DNA of 64,000 bases from Roseomonas sp. (GCA_020249925.1 JADCER010000016.1:81371-145370); one strand, 5' to 3'; positions 49,146-58,886 are shown, numbered from the stretch's first letter. Program-made: numbers and translations. Notes: generated from the letters alone by a model not told the origin.

Positions 49146-50362
49146 GCATTCACCATGTCAGAAGCTGCATCCTGCGGCGCGGCATTATCGCCACCGAGGA
49201 AGGTTTTGATGCCACGAAGCGCCTGACGGATGCGGTGGCTGTTTTCCACCAGCGCAATGCGCACATGTTCATCGCCATGTTCACCAAAGCCAAGGCCGGG
49301 TGCCACCGCGACCTTTGCTTTTTCCAGCAGCAGCTTGGAAAACCCAACCGAGCCCAAATGCCGGAAACGCTCAGGGATTGGCGCCCAAAGGAACATGGAA
49401 GCCTCCGGCGCTGGCACATCCCACCCCGCGGCATGCAGCCCCTTCACCAGCACTTCGCGGCGTTCCTTGTACAGAACGCGCATTTCCTCAATGCAATCCT
49501 GCGGGCCATTCAACGCGGCCGTCGCCGCCACCTGAATGGGCGTGAAGGCACCGTAATCCAGATAGGATTTGACGCGCGCCAAAGCCGCGATCAGCCGCGG
49601 ATTGCCCGCCGCGAAACCCATGCGCCAGCCCGGCATATTGTAGGTTTTCGACATGGAGGTGAATTCAACCGTGATGTCCTTCGCCCCTTCCACTTCCAAA
49701 ACGGAAGGCGGTGGCGTGTCGCCGAAATAAAGCTCAGCATAGGCAAGATCGGAAAGGATGAACAATTCATGCCGGCGGCAAAGCGCCACCAATTCGCGGT
49801 AGAATTCAATCGGCGCGGTCAGCGCAGTTGGGTTGGATGGGAAATTGACAATCACCGCATTTGGTTTGGGGACGGAATGGCGCACGGCGCGGTCAATCGC
49901 GGCCAGCATGCTGTCATCGGGCGTATAGGGAATGCTGCGCACCGAAGCGCCGGCAATGATGAAGCCGAATTGATGGATCGGGTAGGAAGGATTGGGTACC
50001 AGGATGGTATCGCCAGGGCTTGAGATGGCCTGCGCCAAATTCGCAAGCCCTTCTTTCGAACCAAGCGTCGCCACCACTTCCGTTTCAGGATCAAGCTTCA
50101 CGCCAAAGCGCCGGTCGTAGTAGCCAGCCAAAGCCTTGCGCAGCCCCGGAATGCCCTTGGACATGGAATAGCGATGTGTACGCGGGTCCTGCACGGCTTC
50201 GATCAGCTTCGCCACAATATGCGGGGGTGTGGGCGTATCGGGATTGCCCATGCCAAGGTCAACAATATCCTCAGCCGCCGCGCGCGCCTTGGCCTTGGCG
50301 GCATTCACCTCGGCAAAGACATAGGGCGGCAGGCGCCGGATACGGTGGAAATCCTCGGTCAT
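49142..50362 (-). CDS. LL-diaminopimelate/alanine-type class I aminotransferase (AlaC-like)
   Basis: VDLGMGNPDTPTPPHIVAKLIEAVQDPRTHRYSMSKGIPGLRKALAGYYDRRFGV; SMSKTYNMPGWRMGFAAGN PLP lysine. Confidence 0.92.
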   Translation of the reverse strand: MTEDFHRIRRLPPYVFAEVNAAKAKARAAAEDIVDLGMGNPDTPTPPHIVAKLIEAVQDPRTHRYSMSKGIPGLRKALAGYYDRRFGVKLDPETEVVATLGSKEGLANLAQAISSPGDTILVPNPSYPIHQFGFIIAGASVRSIPYTPDDSMLAAIDRAVRHSVPKPNAVIVNFPSNPTALTAPIEFYRELVALCRRHELFILSDLAYAELYFGDTPPPSVLEVEGAKDITVEFTSMSKTYNMPGWRMGFAAGNPRLIAALARVKSYLDYGAFTPIQVAATAALNGPQDCIEEMRVLYKERREVLVKGLHAAGWDVPAPEASMFLWAPIPERFRHLGSVGFSKLLLEKAKVAVAPGLGFGEHGDEHVRIALVENSHRIRQALRGIKTFLGGDNAAPQDAASDMVNA

Positions 50363-50407
50363 GGCTTCAGTCTCAATGATTAGGGGCTGCGCTTATAGAC
50401 CAGCGCG

Positions 50408-51019
50408 TTACGGTCGGCGAGGCGGATCACGCAAAACAGGTGGCGGCGGCGGGGCAGAGGGTGAGAGCATCGGCGGCGCCGGGATGCTGCCCGGGCTGAC
50501 CACCGGCGGCGTCGGGATCGCGGAAGGTTCGGGCAAGGCCACCGGCGCCGGCGTGGCTTGCTGGGGTGTGGCGGCGGGGGCGGCCGGGGCGGCGGGCATG
50601 GCCGGGGCGGTAAGAGCGGGCGCGGGCGCAGCCATGCCGGTGAGCGCCGGGGCCAAAGCGGGGGGCGGCGGGCCCAGGCGCGGTGCGGCGCCGGGCAAGG
50701 CGCCAAGCGGTGCGCGCGCCGCTTCCCTTTGCTGCACCAGCCGGGCGGCCAGGGCCTCTCGCGCGGCCATATCCGGGGTCTCCGGGCGCGGCGGCACGGT
50801 GCCGAGATTGGGAAAGGGGGCATCGGCATTGGGGGGCGCTGGGCGGCCTTCTGTCGCCGGCCCCCAGGCGCGGTCCCAGAATTTCGCCACCGCTTGGCCG
50901 GACTCTGTCTGGCAGCCGGCCAGCATCAGCCCCAGCAGCGTGCAAAGCTGTGCTTGATTGGCCTTGCTCCGCCACTTAGGTTGAGCCTTGGTTCCGGATG
51001 TTTCGCGATGCTCGCTCAT
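50408..51019 (-). CDS. Ala/Pro-rich putative lipoprotein
   Basis: N-terminal LLGLMLAGCQ lipobox; remainder is Pro/Ala low-complexity; position behind phaC-divergent region with no overlapping better ORF. Confidence 0.55.
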   Translation of the reverse strand: MSEHRETSGTKAQPKWRSKANQAQLCTLLGLMLAGCQTESGQAVAKFWDRAWGPATEGRPAPPNADAPFPNLGTVPPRPETPDMAAREALAARLVQQREAARAPLGALPGAAPRLGPPPPALAPALTGMAAPAPALTAPAMPAAPAAPAATPQQATPAPVALPEPSAIPTPPVVSPGSIPAPPMLSPSAPPPPPVLRDPPRRP

Positions 51020-51099
51020 GCGCCCCTTCCTGCCATAAGGGGTTAGCCTGAAACGGGCGCGGCGCGAAGCGTCTGGCAGAAACTCACCAGGAAGCCACG

Positions 51100-52881
51100 A
51101 TGGCCGAGAGCGACAACCCCTCTTTCCGCCTGCCAGACCCGGCGCTGGTGAGCCGCACCATGGCCGATGTGGCGGAACGCAGCCAGCGCATTGTGGCCGA
51201 TTTCCTGAAGCGCCAGGCGGATACGCCCGGTGAGGCCGACCCGATGCATATCGGCAATGCCTTCCTGGATATGACCACGCGCCTGATGGCCAATCCGGCC
51301 AAGTTGATGCAGGCGCAGATCGGCTTTTGGCAGGATTATCTGACGCTGTGGCAGCACACGGCGCGGCGCATGATGGGTGAACCCGCGCCGGCCGTGATTG
51401 CCGAAGACCAAAAGGATAAGCGCTTCAAGGATGAAGCCTGGCGCGACAATGAAGTGTTTGACTTCATCCGGCAGAGCTATTTGCTCTCTGCCCGCTACAT
51501 GCAGGGCCTGGTGCATGATGCGGAAGGCATGGATGAAAAAACCGCGCAGAAGGTGGATTTTTATACGCGCCAATTCGTGGATGCGATGAGCCCCACGAAT
51601 TTCGTCATGACCAATCCGGAAGTGCTGCGCCGCACGGCGGAAACAGGTGGCGAGAATCTGCTAAAGGGGCTTTCAAACCTGCTGACGGATCTGGAACGCG
51701 GGCAAGGCAACCTCCGCATCCGCATGACGGATGAAAGCAAGTTCAAGGTGGGTGAGAATATCGCCGTCACCCCCGGCAAGGTTGTCTATCAGAATGATCT
51801 CATGCAGTTGATCCAGTATACGCCAACCACTGAGAAAGTGTTGAAGCGGCCGCTGCTGATCCTACCGCCCTGGATCAACAAATATTATATCCTTGATCTA
51901 CGCCCGAAAAATTCCTTCATCCGCTGGGCGGTTGATCAGGGGCATACCGTTTTTGTGGTTTCCTGGGTCAATCCGGATGCAAAGCTCGCTGAAAAGGGCT
52001 TTGAGGATTATATGCTGGAAGGCCCCTATGCGGCGCTGGATGCGATTGAAAAGGCCACCGGCGAAAAAGCGGTTAATGCGATTGGCTATTGCCTGGGTGG
52101 GACGCTGCTATCAGCCACACTCGCGCATATGGCGGTCAAGAAGGATACACGCATCAAATCCGCGACCTTCTTCACCACCATGGTGGATTTCACCGAAGCG
52201 GGGGAGCTTGGCGTTTTCATTGATGAGGAACAATTGAAGGCGCTGGAAGCGAAAATGCAAAAGCGCGGCTATCTGGAAGGCCGTGAGATGGCGACCACCT
52301 TCAATATGCTGCGCGCCAATGATCTGATCTGGTCCTTCGTTGTGAACAACTACCTGCTGGGGCAGGACCCCTTCCCGTTTGATTTGCTCTATTGGAATGA
52401 TGATTCAACGCGCATGCCGGCGCGCATGCATTCCTTCTATCTGCGCCGCATGTATCAGCAGAATGATCTGATCAAGCCGGGCGGGATTGAATTGCTTGGC
52501 GTCAAGCTTGACCTCAGGAAGATCAAGCTGCCGACCTATATTCTTTCGACGCGGGAAGATCACATCGCGCCCTGGGCTTCCACCTATCGCGCGACGCAGA
52601 CCTATGCGGGCGATATCCGCTTCGTGCTGGCGGCGTCCGGCCATATTGCGGGTGTGGTCAATCCGCCGGATGCGGGCAAATACAGCCATTGGGTGAATAC
52701 GGAACTGCCGGCGGACCCGGAAGCCTGGTTGGCGGGCTCCACCGAATTGGCCGGTTCCTGGTGGCCGGATTGGCAGCGCTGGGTGAGCGGGCAGGACCCG
52801 GCTCAGGTTCCCGCGCGCAAGCCGAAAAACGCCATCGAAGACGCGCCGGGCAGCTATGTGAAAGTCATGGCGCAGGATTGA
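51100..52881 (+). CDS. phaC: Class I poly(R)-hydroxyalkanoic acid synthase
   Basis: PPWINKYYILDLRPKNSFIRWAVDQGHTVFVVSWVNPDAKLAEKGFEDYMLEGPYAALDAIEKATGEKAVNAIGYCLGGTLLSATLA with lipase-like GYCLGG box. Confidence 0.95.
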   Translation: MAESDNPSFRLPDPALVSRTMADVAERSQRIVADFLKRQADTPGEADPMHIGNAFLDMTTRLMANPAKLMQAQIGFWQDYLTLWQHTARRMMGEPAPAVIAEDQKDKRFKDEAWRDNEVFDFIRQSYLLSARYMQGLVHDAEGMDEKTAQKVDFYTRQFVDAMSPTNFVMTNPEVLRRTAETGGENLLKGLSNLLTDLERGQGNLRIRMTDESKFKVGENIAVTPGKVVYQNDLMQLIQYTPTTEKVLKRPLLILPPWINKYYILDLRPKNSFIRWAVDQGHTVFVVSWVNPDAKLAEKGFEDYMLEGPYAALDAIEKATGEKAVNAIGYCLGGTLLSATLAHMAVKKDTRIKSATFFTTMVDFTEAGELGVFIDEEQLKALEAKMQKRGYLEGREMATTFNMLRANDLIWSFVVNNYLLGQDPFPFDLLYWNDDSTRMPARMHSFYLRRMYQQNDLIKPGGIELLGVKLDLRKIKLPTYILSTREDHIAPWASTYRATQTYAGDIRFVLAASGHIAGVVNPPDAGKYSHWVNTELPADPEAWLAGSTELAGSWWPDWQRWVSGQDPAQVPARKPKNAIEDAPGSYVKVMAQD

Positions 52882-52921
52882 AACGCGCGATATCGGCGCG
52901 GCCAAGGGAAGGAAACACATC

Positions 52922-53671
52922 ATGGCGGGCAGATTGGCAGGCAAGCTTTGTTTCGTCACCGCAGCAGGCCAAGGCATTGGCCGCGCCACTGCGCTTGCCA
53001 TGGCCGCCGAAGGCGCGCGGGTGGTGGCAACGGATCGTGATGCGGCGCTGCTGGCAACGCTCACAGGGCCCGGCATCAGCACGGCGGTTTTGGATGTGCT
53101 GGATGATGCCGCCATCACCGCCGCTGCCAAGGCCGCGGGGCCGGTGGATATCCTGTTCAATTGCGCGGGCTTTGTGCACCAAAACACCATCCTGACCTGC
53201 ACCGATCAGGATTGGGATTTCGGCTTTGCGCTGAATGTGCGGGCCATGTGGAAGGTGGCGCAGGCCTTCATCCCCGGCATGCTGGAACGCCGCCGCGGCA
53301 GCATTGTGAACATGTCTTCCGCCTGTTCCTCCATCAAGGGCGCGCCCAATCGCTTTCTGTATGGCACCACCAAGGCCGCTGTTGTTGGCCTCACAAAATC
53401 CATCGCCACCGAATATGTCGCCCAGGGTATTCGTTGCAATTGCCTCTGCCCCGGCACGGTGGATACACCTTCCCTTCACGACCGAATCGCCGCCAATGCC
53501 GCCGCCGCCGGGTCAGTGGAGGCCGCCCGTGCCGCCTTTGTCGCGCGTCAGGCCATGGGCCGGCTTGCCACGGCCGAGGAAATGGCCGCTTTGGTGCTTT
53601 ATCTGGCCTCGGACGAGGCCGCTTTCGTCACTGGCCAGGCCATTGTGATTGACGGCGGCTGGACATTGTAG
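52922..53671 (+). CDS. SDR family oxidoreductase (3-hydroxybutyrate dehydrogenase-like)
   Basis: LAGKLCFVTAAGQGIGRATALAMAAEGARVVATDRD; GTTKAAVVGLTKSIATEYVAQGIRCNCLCPGTVDTPSL; 3-hydroxybutyrate dehydrogenase/DHRS6-like. Confidence 0.9.
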   Translation: MAGRLAGKLCFVTAAGQGIGRATALAMAAEGARVVATDRDAALLATLTGPGISTAVLDVLDDAAITAAAKAAGPVDILFNCAGFVHQNTILTCTDQDWDFGFALNVRAMWKVAQAFIPGMLERRRGSIVNMSSACSSIKGAPNRFLYGTTKAAVVGLTKSIATEYVAQGIRCNCLCPGTVDTPSLHDRIAANAAAAGSVEAARAAFVARQAMGRLATAEEMAALVLYLASDEAAFVTGQAIVIDGGWTL

Positions 53672-53704
53672 GAAGCCCTACCCCGCTTTTCGAAGGAGAA
53701 TGAA

Positions 53705-53941
53705 ATGGCCAGTGAATTTGCCGTGCCGATGATGGGTGCCATGGGTGCCGTGGTGCTTGCCGGCATGAATGAGGATATGGCGATGCCCGCCTATATGATG
53801 CTGGGTTCGATTGCCATGCTGATCGCGCTGCTGCTTGCCGCGGGCGCGGTGACGCTGCCGCTGAACAGCATTCAGGCGCTGGCCTTTGGCGGCATTGGCC
53901 TCGCGTTTTTCGGGCATGTGCGCGCCCGCCGTTCCAATTGA
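53705..53941 (+). CDS. Small Met-rich membrane protein of unknown function
   Basis: 78 aa MASEFAVPMMGAMGAVVLAGMNEDMAMPAYMMLGSIAMLIALLLAAGAVTLPLNSIQALAFGGIGLAFFGHVRARRSN; aaggag RBS at 53692-53698; in line with flanking genes. Confidence 0.7.
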   Translation: MASEFAVPMMGAMGAVVLAGMNEDMAMPAYMMLGSIAMLIALLLAAGAVTLPLNSIQALAFGGIGLAFFGHVRARRSN

Positions 53942-53954
53942 AGGAGAGGCTTAG

Positions 53955-54803
53955 ATGAAGCTGCTGCGTTACGGCCCTGCGGGCCAGGAAAAGCCGGGCA
54001 TTCTGGATGCCGCCGGCGCCATTCGTGATCTTTCGGGCATTGTGCCTGACATCACGGGTGATGTGCTCTCCCCGGCCGCGCTCGCGAAGATTGCCGCGGT
54101 GGATGTGAATAGCCTGCCCAAGGTCGCCGGCAATCCGCGGCTTGGCCCGCCCGTCACCGGCATGAAGAATTTGGTGTGCATCGGCTTGAACTATGCCGAT
54201 CACGCGGCGGAAACCGGCGCGCCGATCCCGAAGGAACCGATTGTCTTCCTGAAATCGCTCAATGCGCTGCAAGGGCCGAATGATGACGTGGTGATCCCGC
54301 GCGGGTCGGTGAAAACCGATTATGAGGTGGAGCTTTGCATCATCATCGGCACGCGCGCCAAATATGTCTCGGAAGATCAGGCTTTGGATCATGTCGCGGG
54401 CTATGCCGTCGGCAATGATGTGTCTGAACGTGAATGGCAGGCGGAACGCGGCGGCGCTTGGGACAAGGGCAAGGGGTTCGATACTTTCGGCCCGCTTGGT
54501 CCCTGGCTGGTGACGAAGGATGAAGTGCCAGATCCGCAAAACCTTGCCATGTATTGCGATGTGGATGGCGTGCGCGAACAGAACGGCTCCACCAAGACCA
54601 TGATCTTCGGCGTGAAGCAGATTGTTTCCTATGTCAGCCAATGCATCACGCTCAATCCGGGCGATGTGATCTTCACCGGCACGCCGCCCGGTGTGGGGCT
54701 TGGCAAGAAGCCGACGCCAATCTTCCTGAAGGCCGGCCAGACCATGAAGCTTGGCATTGCAGGGCTTGGCGAGCAGACGCAGAAGCTTGTCGCTTCAGCC
54801 TGA
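53955..54803 (+). CDS. Fumarylacetoacetate hydrolase family protein
   Basis: NLVCIGLNYADHAAETGAPIPKEPIVFLKSLNALQGPNDDVVIPRGSVKTDYEVELCIIIGTRAKYV; VIFTGTPPGVGLGKKP. Confidence 0.94.
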   Translation: MKLLRYGPAGQEKPGILDAAGAIRDLSGIVPDITGDVLSPAALAKIAAVDVNSLPKVAGNPRLGPPVTGMKNLVCIGLNYADHAAETGAPIPKEPIVFLKSLNALQGPNDDVVIPRGSVKTDYEVELCIIIGTRAKYVSEDQALDHVAGYAVGNDVSEREWQAERGGAWDKGKGFDTFGPLGPWLVTKDEVPDPQNLAMYCDVDGVREQNGSTKTMIFGVKQIVSYVSQCITLNPGDVIFTGTPPGVGLGKKPTPIFLKAGQTMKLGIAGLGEQTQKLVASA

Positions 54804-54816
54804 TAGCGCGACTTTG

Positions 54817-55116
54817 GTGATCTTCGACTTCCCCGCCCGGAAACCGGGTGGGGAAGCGCAGGCACACGCGCTACGCGCTTTGGCGGAAGACATCGCTGCC
54901 GAGCCTGATCTGCTCTGGAAAATCTGGACAGAGGACAAGGCAGCCGGGCGTTCCGGTGGCATTTATTTGTTCCGTACGCGTGACGCTGCGGAAGCCTATC
55001 ACGCCAAGCATGCCGCACGGCTGACCGCAGCAGGCGTGGCGGGGATTGAGGCTGTCTATCGGAGCTACAATGCGGAACTCACCGCCATCACACGCGGGCC
55101 TGTCAGCAGCCCCTAG
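54817..55116 (+). CDS. YdhR-like putative monooxygenase (start codon uncertain; GTG 54817 or TTG 54814)
   Basis: VIFDFPARKPGGEAQAHALRALAEDIAAEPDLLWKIWTEDKAAGRSGGIYLFRTRDAAEAYHAKHAARLTAAGVAGIEAVYRSYNAELTAITRG resembles E. coli YdhR. Confidence 0.75.
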   Translation: MIFDFPARKPGGEAQAHALRALAEDIAAEPDLLWKIWTEDKAAGRSGGIYLFRTRDAAEAYHAKHAARLTAAGVAGIEAVYRSYNAELTAITRGPVSSP

Positions 55117-55218
55117 AGCGTGTTGCGTTCACATGTGTTCACGCCACCCGCTCTACCTCGTTGTTTTTCGAGCATCTTCACACGTTCAGATGATTCCATC
55201 TGAACGTGATCTACTCTA
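55113..55218. repeat. Two-palindrome intergenic mosaic (RIME-like) element
   Basis: Left module AGAGCGtgttgCGTtcacatgtgttcACGccaccCGCTCT; right module CACGTTCAGATG ATTC CATCTGAACGTG (12-bp perfect stem, 55181-55208). Confidence 0.7.
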
Positions 55219-56610
55219 ACCAGCCGCAGCAAGCATGCGCAGTGTCGCTTCCTCCCGCCCCAGCGCCCAGAGCACGGCATCAATCGGCGGGCTGGTGGTG
55301 CTGCCGCTGAGTGCCGCGCGCAAGGGCTGCGCCACCTGGCCAAGCTTGATGCCCTTCACATCGCAGTAATCGCGCAGCCACTGGTCCAGATCCTGCTTTT
55401 CCCATGGTGCTGTCTGCAAAAACGCCGCCAGATCAGCAAGCCGCGCCTTGGCTTCTGGCGTCAGCAACGCCTCGGCCTTGGCTTCCATGATCGGTGGCCC
55501 ATCCTGCACCGCGAAAGCCGCAGCGCCGGTCAATTCTTCAACCGTCTTGGTCCTTTCCTTTAGGAAGGGCATCAACATCCGCACGCGCTTGGCGCCATCC
55601 GGCCCGAACAATACGGTGCGTTTCGCCAGCCGTTCCAGCACATCCCGCGTCAGCACATCATCATCAGCCAGGCGCAGATATTGCCCATTCAAATGCGTGA
55701 GCTTGGCATAATCCATCCGCGCCGCTGCGCGCCCGACATCCCTGATGTCGAACAGCGTCACCGCGCGATCGCGCGGGATGAATTCTTCATCGCCATGCCC
55801 CCAGCCAAGCCGCAGCAGATAATTGCAGACGGCATCGGGCAGATAGCCTTGCTCACGAAAATCCAGCACGGATACCGCGCCATGGCGCTTGGAAAGCTTG
55901 GCGCCATCCGCGCCATGGATCAGCGGCACATGGGCGAAATGCGGGCGCGTCCAGCCCATCGCATCATAGACCATGCATTGGCGGAAGGTATTGGTCAGAT
56001 GGTCATCGCCGCGGATCACATGGGTGATGCGCATATCGTGATCATCCACCACCACGGCATGCAGATAGGTGGGCGTGCCGTCACTCCGCAGGATGATCAT
56101 ATCGTCCAATTCGCTGTTGGCGACGCGCACCTCACCCTGCACCAAATCCGCGACCACGGTTTCACCTTCCAAAGGCGCCTTGATGCGGATGGCGAAGGGC
56201 TTGCCCGCCTGTTCCGGCCCAGGCTCACGCTCACGCCAGCGGCGGTCATAACGCGGCGGGCGGCCTTCGGCGGCGGCGCGTTCGCGCATTTCGGCCAATT
56301 CTTCCGGCGTCGCCCAGCAGCGATAGGCCTTGCCCATGGCCAGCAGGGCTTCGGCGATTTCGCGATGCCGTGCTTCCCGCTGCGCCTGAAACACCGGCGG
56401 TTCATCCGGCGAAAGGCCGAGCCATTCCAGGCTGTCCAGGATCTGATCCACCGCTTCCCGGGTGGAGCGTTCGCGGTCCGTATCTTCAATGCGGAGCAGG
56501 TATTCCCCGCCATGGTGGCGCGCGAAAAGCCAATTGAACAAGGCAGTGCGGGCCCCGCCGATATGCAAATAGCCGGTGGGGGAAGGGGCAAAGCGCGTGC
56601 GAACCGTCAT
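55216..56610 (-). CDS. gltX: Glutamyl-tRNA synthetase
   Basis: MTVRTRFAPSPTGYLHIGGARTALFNWLFARHHGGEYLLRIEDTDRERST; KLSKRHGAVSVLDFREQGYLPDAVCNYLLRLGW. Confidence 0.96.
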   Translation of the reverse strand: MTVRTRFAPSPTGYLHIGGARTALFNWLFARHHGGEYLLRIEDTDRERSTREAVDQILDSLEWLGLSPDEPPVFQAQREARHREIAEALLAMGKAYRCWATPEELAEMRERAAAEGRPPRYDRRWREREPGPEQAGKPFAIRIKAPLEGETVVADLVQGEVRVANSELDDMIILRSDGTPTYLHAVVVDDHDMRITHVIRGDDHLTNTFRQCMVYDAMGWTRPHFAHVPLIHGADGAKLSKRHGAVSVLDFREQGYLPDAVCNYLLRLGWGHGDEEFIPRDRAVTLFDIRDVGRAAARMDYAKLTHLNGQYLRLADDDVLTRDVLERLAKRTVLFGPDGAKRVRMLMPFLKERTKTVEELTGAAAFAVQDGPPIMEAKAEALLTPEAKARLADLAAFLQTAPWEKQDLDQWLRDYCDVKGIKLGQVAQPLRAALSGSTTSPPIDAVLWALGREEATLRMLAAAG

Positions 56611-56704
56611 GGCGTACTCATCATTCTCCTGATGCGCTGCCTTTAAAGCACAAGCGGCGCGGGGGAAATCTGGCCCCAGGGCGGGGGCGTGATGAAATTC
56701 CTGT

Positions 56705-58882
56705 TTGGTTGTTGGTCGTGGCCCATATAAACTTATGGTTGTGTCCGTTTTGACCCCTTCCCTGCCCCAAAGCCCAAGCCTGACCACATCGCCCGGCTTG
56801 TGGCGGGTCAGGGCGGCCGAGGCTTTCGCCGCAGAACGGCAGCAGCAGGCGCTGTGGCTGCCGGTCGCCATGGGGGCGGGCATCCTGCTGTATTTCAGCC
56901 TGCGAAGCGAACCGGATGCAAGACTGATCTGGCTGGCCCCCGTTCTGATCATCGCTGCGCTGCTTCTTGCGCGCCGCTGGCCCTTTTGCGGCTGGCTTTG
57001 CGCTTTGGTCGCGGCGGGCAGCTTTGGTTTTGCCGTGACGCTTTGGCATGCGCAAAGGGCGCCGCCGCCGCTCTCCCCACCGCAACGGGCAGTGGTGGTG
57101 CAAGGCATTGTGCAAAATGTGCAGGCGCTGCCGCAGGGGCTGCGCGTGACGCTTGCCGAAGCGCGACTTGGGCCAGAGGCACCGCGCCTGGAACGCAGCA
57201 TAAGGCTGCGTCTTCGCAATGATGACCCCGCGCGGCCAATGCCCGGCGATCTGCTCAGCGTCCGCGCCCTGATCCGCGCCCCGGCAGCGCCGGCCTATCC
57301 CGGCGCCTGGGATTTCCAACGCGCGGCGTTTTTCAGTGGTCAGGGCGGGGTCGGTTTTGCGATTGGCGCGGCGGAGGTGACGCCGGGCGCAGGGGACGCC
57401 CCGCCCTTTGCCGGCTTGCGCACAGAACTCGAAGCACGGGTTCTTGCGGCCTTGCCCGGCCCCGCCGGGGCGATTTCAGCAGCGCTGCTGACCGGTAGCC
57501 AAAGCGCCATTCCAGCGGCTGATCTGAATGCCATGCGCGATTCGGGTCTTGCGCATCTGCTGTCTGTCTCCGGCCTGCATATCGCGATTGTGATGAGCGT
57601 TTCCTTCTGGGTGACGCGCCTGCTGGCGGCGCTTTATCGCCCCCTCGCCTTGCGCGTGCCGGGTAAGCTGCTGGCGGGATGTGGCGCCTTGCTTGCCGGG
57701 GGCTTCTACATGCTGCTGACTGGCGCGCAGGTGCCCATGCAGCGCAGCTTTGCCATGGCCTGTCTGGTGACGCTCGCCATTTTGGCGGGGCGGAAGGCGA
57801 TTTCGCTGCGCGGCCTGGCTTGGGCCGCGGCGGTGGTGATGGTCTTCGATCCGGCATCTCTGCTTGGCCCATCTTTCCAAATGTCCTTCGCGGCGGTGCT
57901 GGCCCTGATCGCGGGGTGGGAGGCCGTGCAACCCCGCCTTGCCGGGCTGCGCGGCCATAGGGGTTGGGCATGGCGCATCGGCTTTGGTGTGCTGGGGTTG
58001 ATGATGACCTCGGTGCTGGCGGGTGCGGCGACAGCGCCCTTTGGCCTCGCGCATTTTGGCCGGCTGCAATGGTACGGCGTGGCGGCGAATGCGGTGGCGG
58101 TGCCGCTCACGTCCTTCATCATCATGCCTGCCGGGATGTTGGCCGCCCTGCTGATGCCGCTGGGGCTGGAAGGGCCGCCGCTTTGGGTCATGGGGCTTGG
58201 CGTTGAAGGCATTTTATGGGTGGCGCGCATTGTCGCCGCCTGGCCTGGGGCGACGGAAACCGCCATGCCCATCCCCGCCTGGGGTCTGGCCATTTTCGCC
58301 TTTGGCCTTTGCTGGCTATGCCTGTGGCGGCGCTGGTGGCGCGCCTTGGGCGTGCTGCCGATGATCCTTGGCCTTGCCAGCGCGGGCTTTGTCCAACCGC
58401 CCCATATCCTGGTGTCGCAGGATGCGCGGATGGTTGGATTTTTCGCGGCGGATACGCTTTTCATCCAACGCCAACAGGGCGCTTCCAACCTGACACGCGA
58501 TGCCTGGCTCCGGCTTTACGGGCAGGATGCGGCCAAGCCGCTGCCCGCGGAAGGCGCAAGCCCCGATGGAAAGCTTAGCTGCTCCGCCGAAGGCTGCCTG
58601 TTTCATGCGGGCACGAGCGCCTTTTTCGTCCGCCGCGGCGATGTCATGGCGCAATGCGGCAAGGTTGCCGTGATCATCTCGGCCGAGCCCATCCGGCAGC
58701 GCTGCCGGCAGAGCATTCTGGTTGATCGTTTTTCCGTCTGGCGCAATGGCACGCATGCGATCTGGCTTTTGCCATCCGGCGCGCAGGTAATTTCTGATCG
58801 CGCATGGCGCGGTGATCGGCCCTGGGTGCCGCCGCCGCCGCAGCCACGCGCGGCGGCCGAACCGCCGGCGCCGATTGAATAA
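56705..58882 (+). CDS. comEC: ComEC/Rec2 family competence protein
   Basis: 725 aa; LLTGSQSAIPAADLNAMRDSGLAHLLSVSGLHIAIVMSVSFWVTRLL; QVPMQRSFAMACLVTLAILAGRKAISLRGLAWAAAVVMVFDPASLLGPSFQMSFAAVLALIA; exact start uncertain. Confidence 0.92.
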   Translation: MVVGRGPYKLMVVSVLTPSLPQSPSLTTSPGLWRVRAAEAFAAERQQQALWLPVAMGAGILLYFSLRSEPDARLIWLAPVLIIAALLLARRWPFCGWLCALVAAGSFGFAVTLWHAQRAPPPLSPPQRAVVVQGIVQNVQALPQGLRVTLAEARLGPEAPRLERSIRLRLRNDDPARPMPGDLLSVRALIRAPAAPAYPGAWDFQRAAFFSGQGGVGFAIGAAEVTPGAGDAPPFAGLRTELEARVLAALPGPAGAISAALLTGSQSAIPAADLNAMRDSGLAHLLSVSGLHIAIVMSVSFWVTRLLAALYRPLALRVPGKLLAGCGALLAGGFYMLLTGAQVPMQRSFAMACLVTLAILAGRKAISLRGLAWAAAVVMVFDPASLLGPSFQMSFAAVLALIAGWEAVQPRLAGLRGHRGWAWRIGFGVLGLMMTSVLAGAATAPFGLAHFGRLQWYGVAANAVAVPLTSFIIMPAGMLAALLMPLGLEGPPLWVMGLGVEGILWVARIVAAWPGATETAMPIPAWGLAIFAFGLCWLCLWRRWWRALGVLPMILGLASAGFVQPPHILVSQDARMVGFFAADTLFIQRQQGASNLTRDAWLRLYGQDAAKPLPAEGASPDGKLSCSAEGCLFHAGTSAFFVRRGDVMAQCGKVAVIISAEPIRQRCRQSILVDRFSVWRNGTHAIWLLPSGAQVISDRAWRGDRPWVPPPPQPRAAAEPPAPIE

Positions 58883-58886
58883 CCCC

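Noticed and set aside
50361-50957. 198-aa Gly/Ala-rich plus-strand ORF opposite the lipoprotein
   Set aside because: Low-complexity mirror of a Pro/Ala-rich frame; the minus strand has a plausible lipobox and gene context
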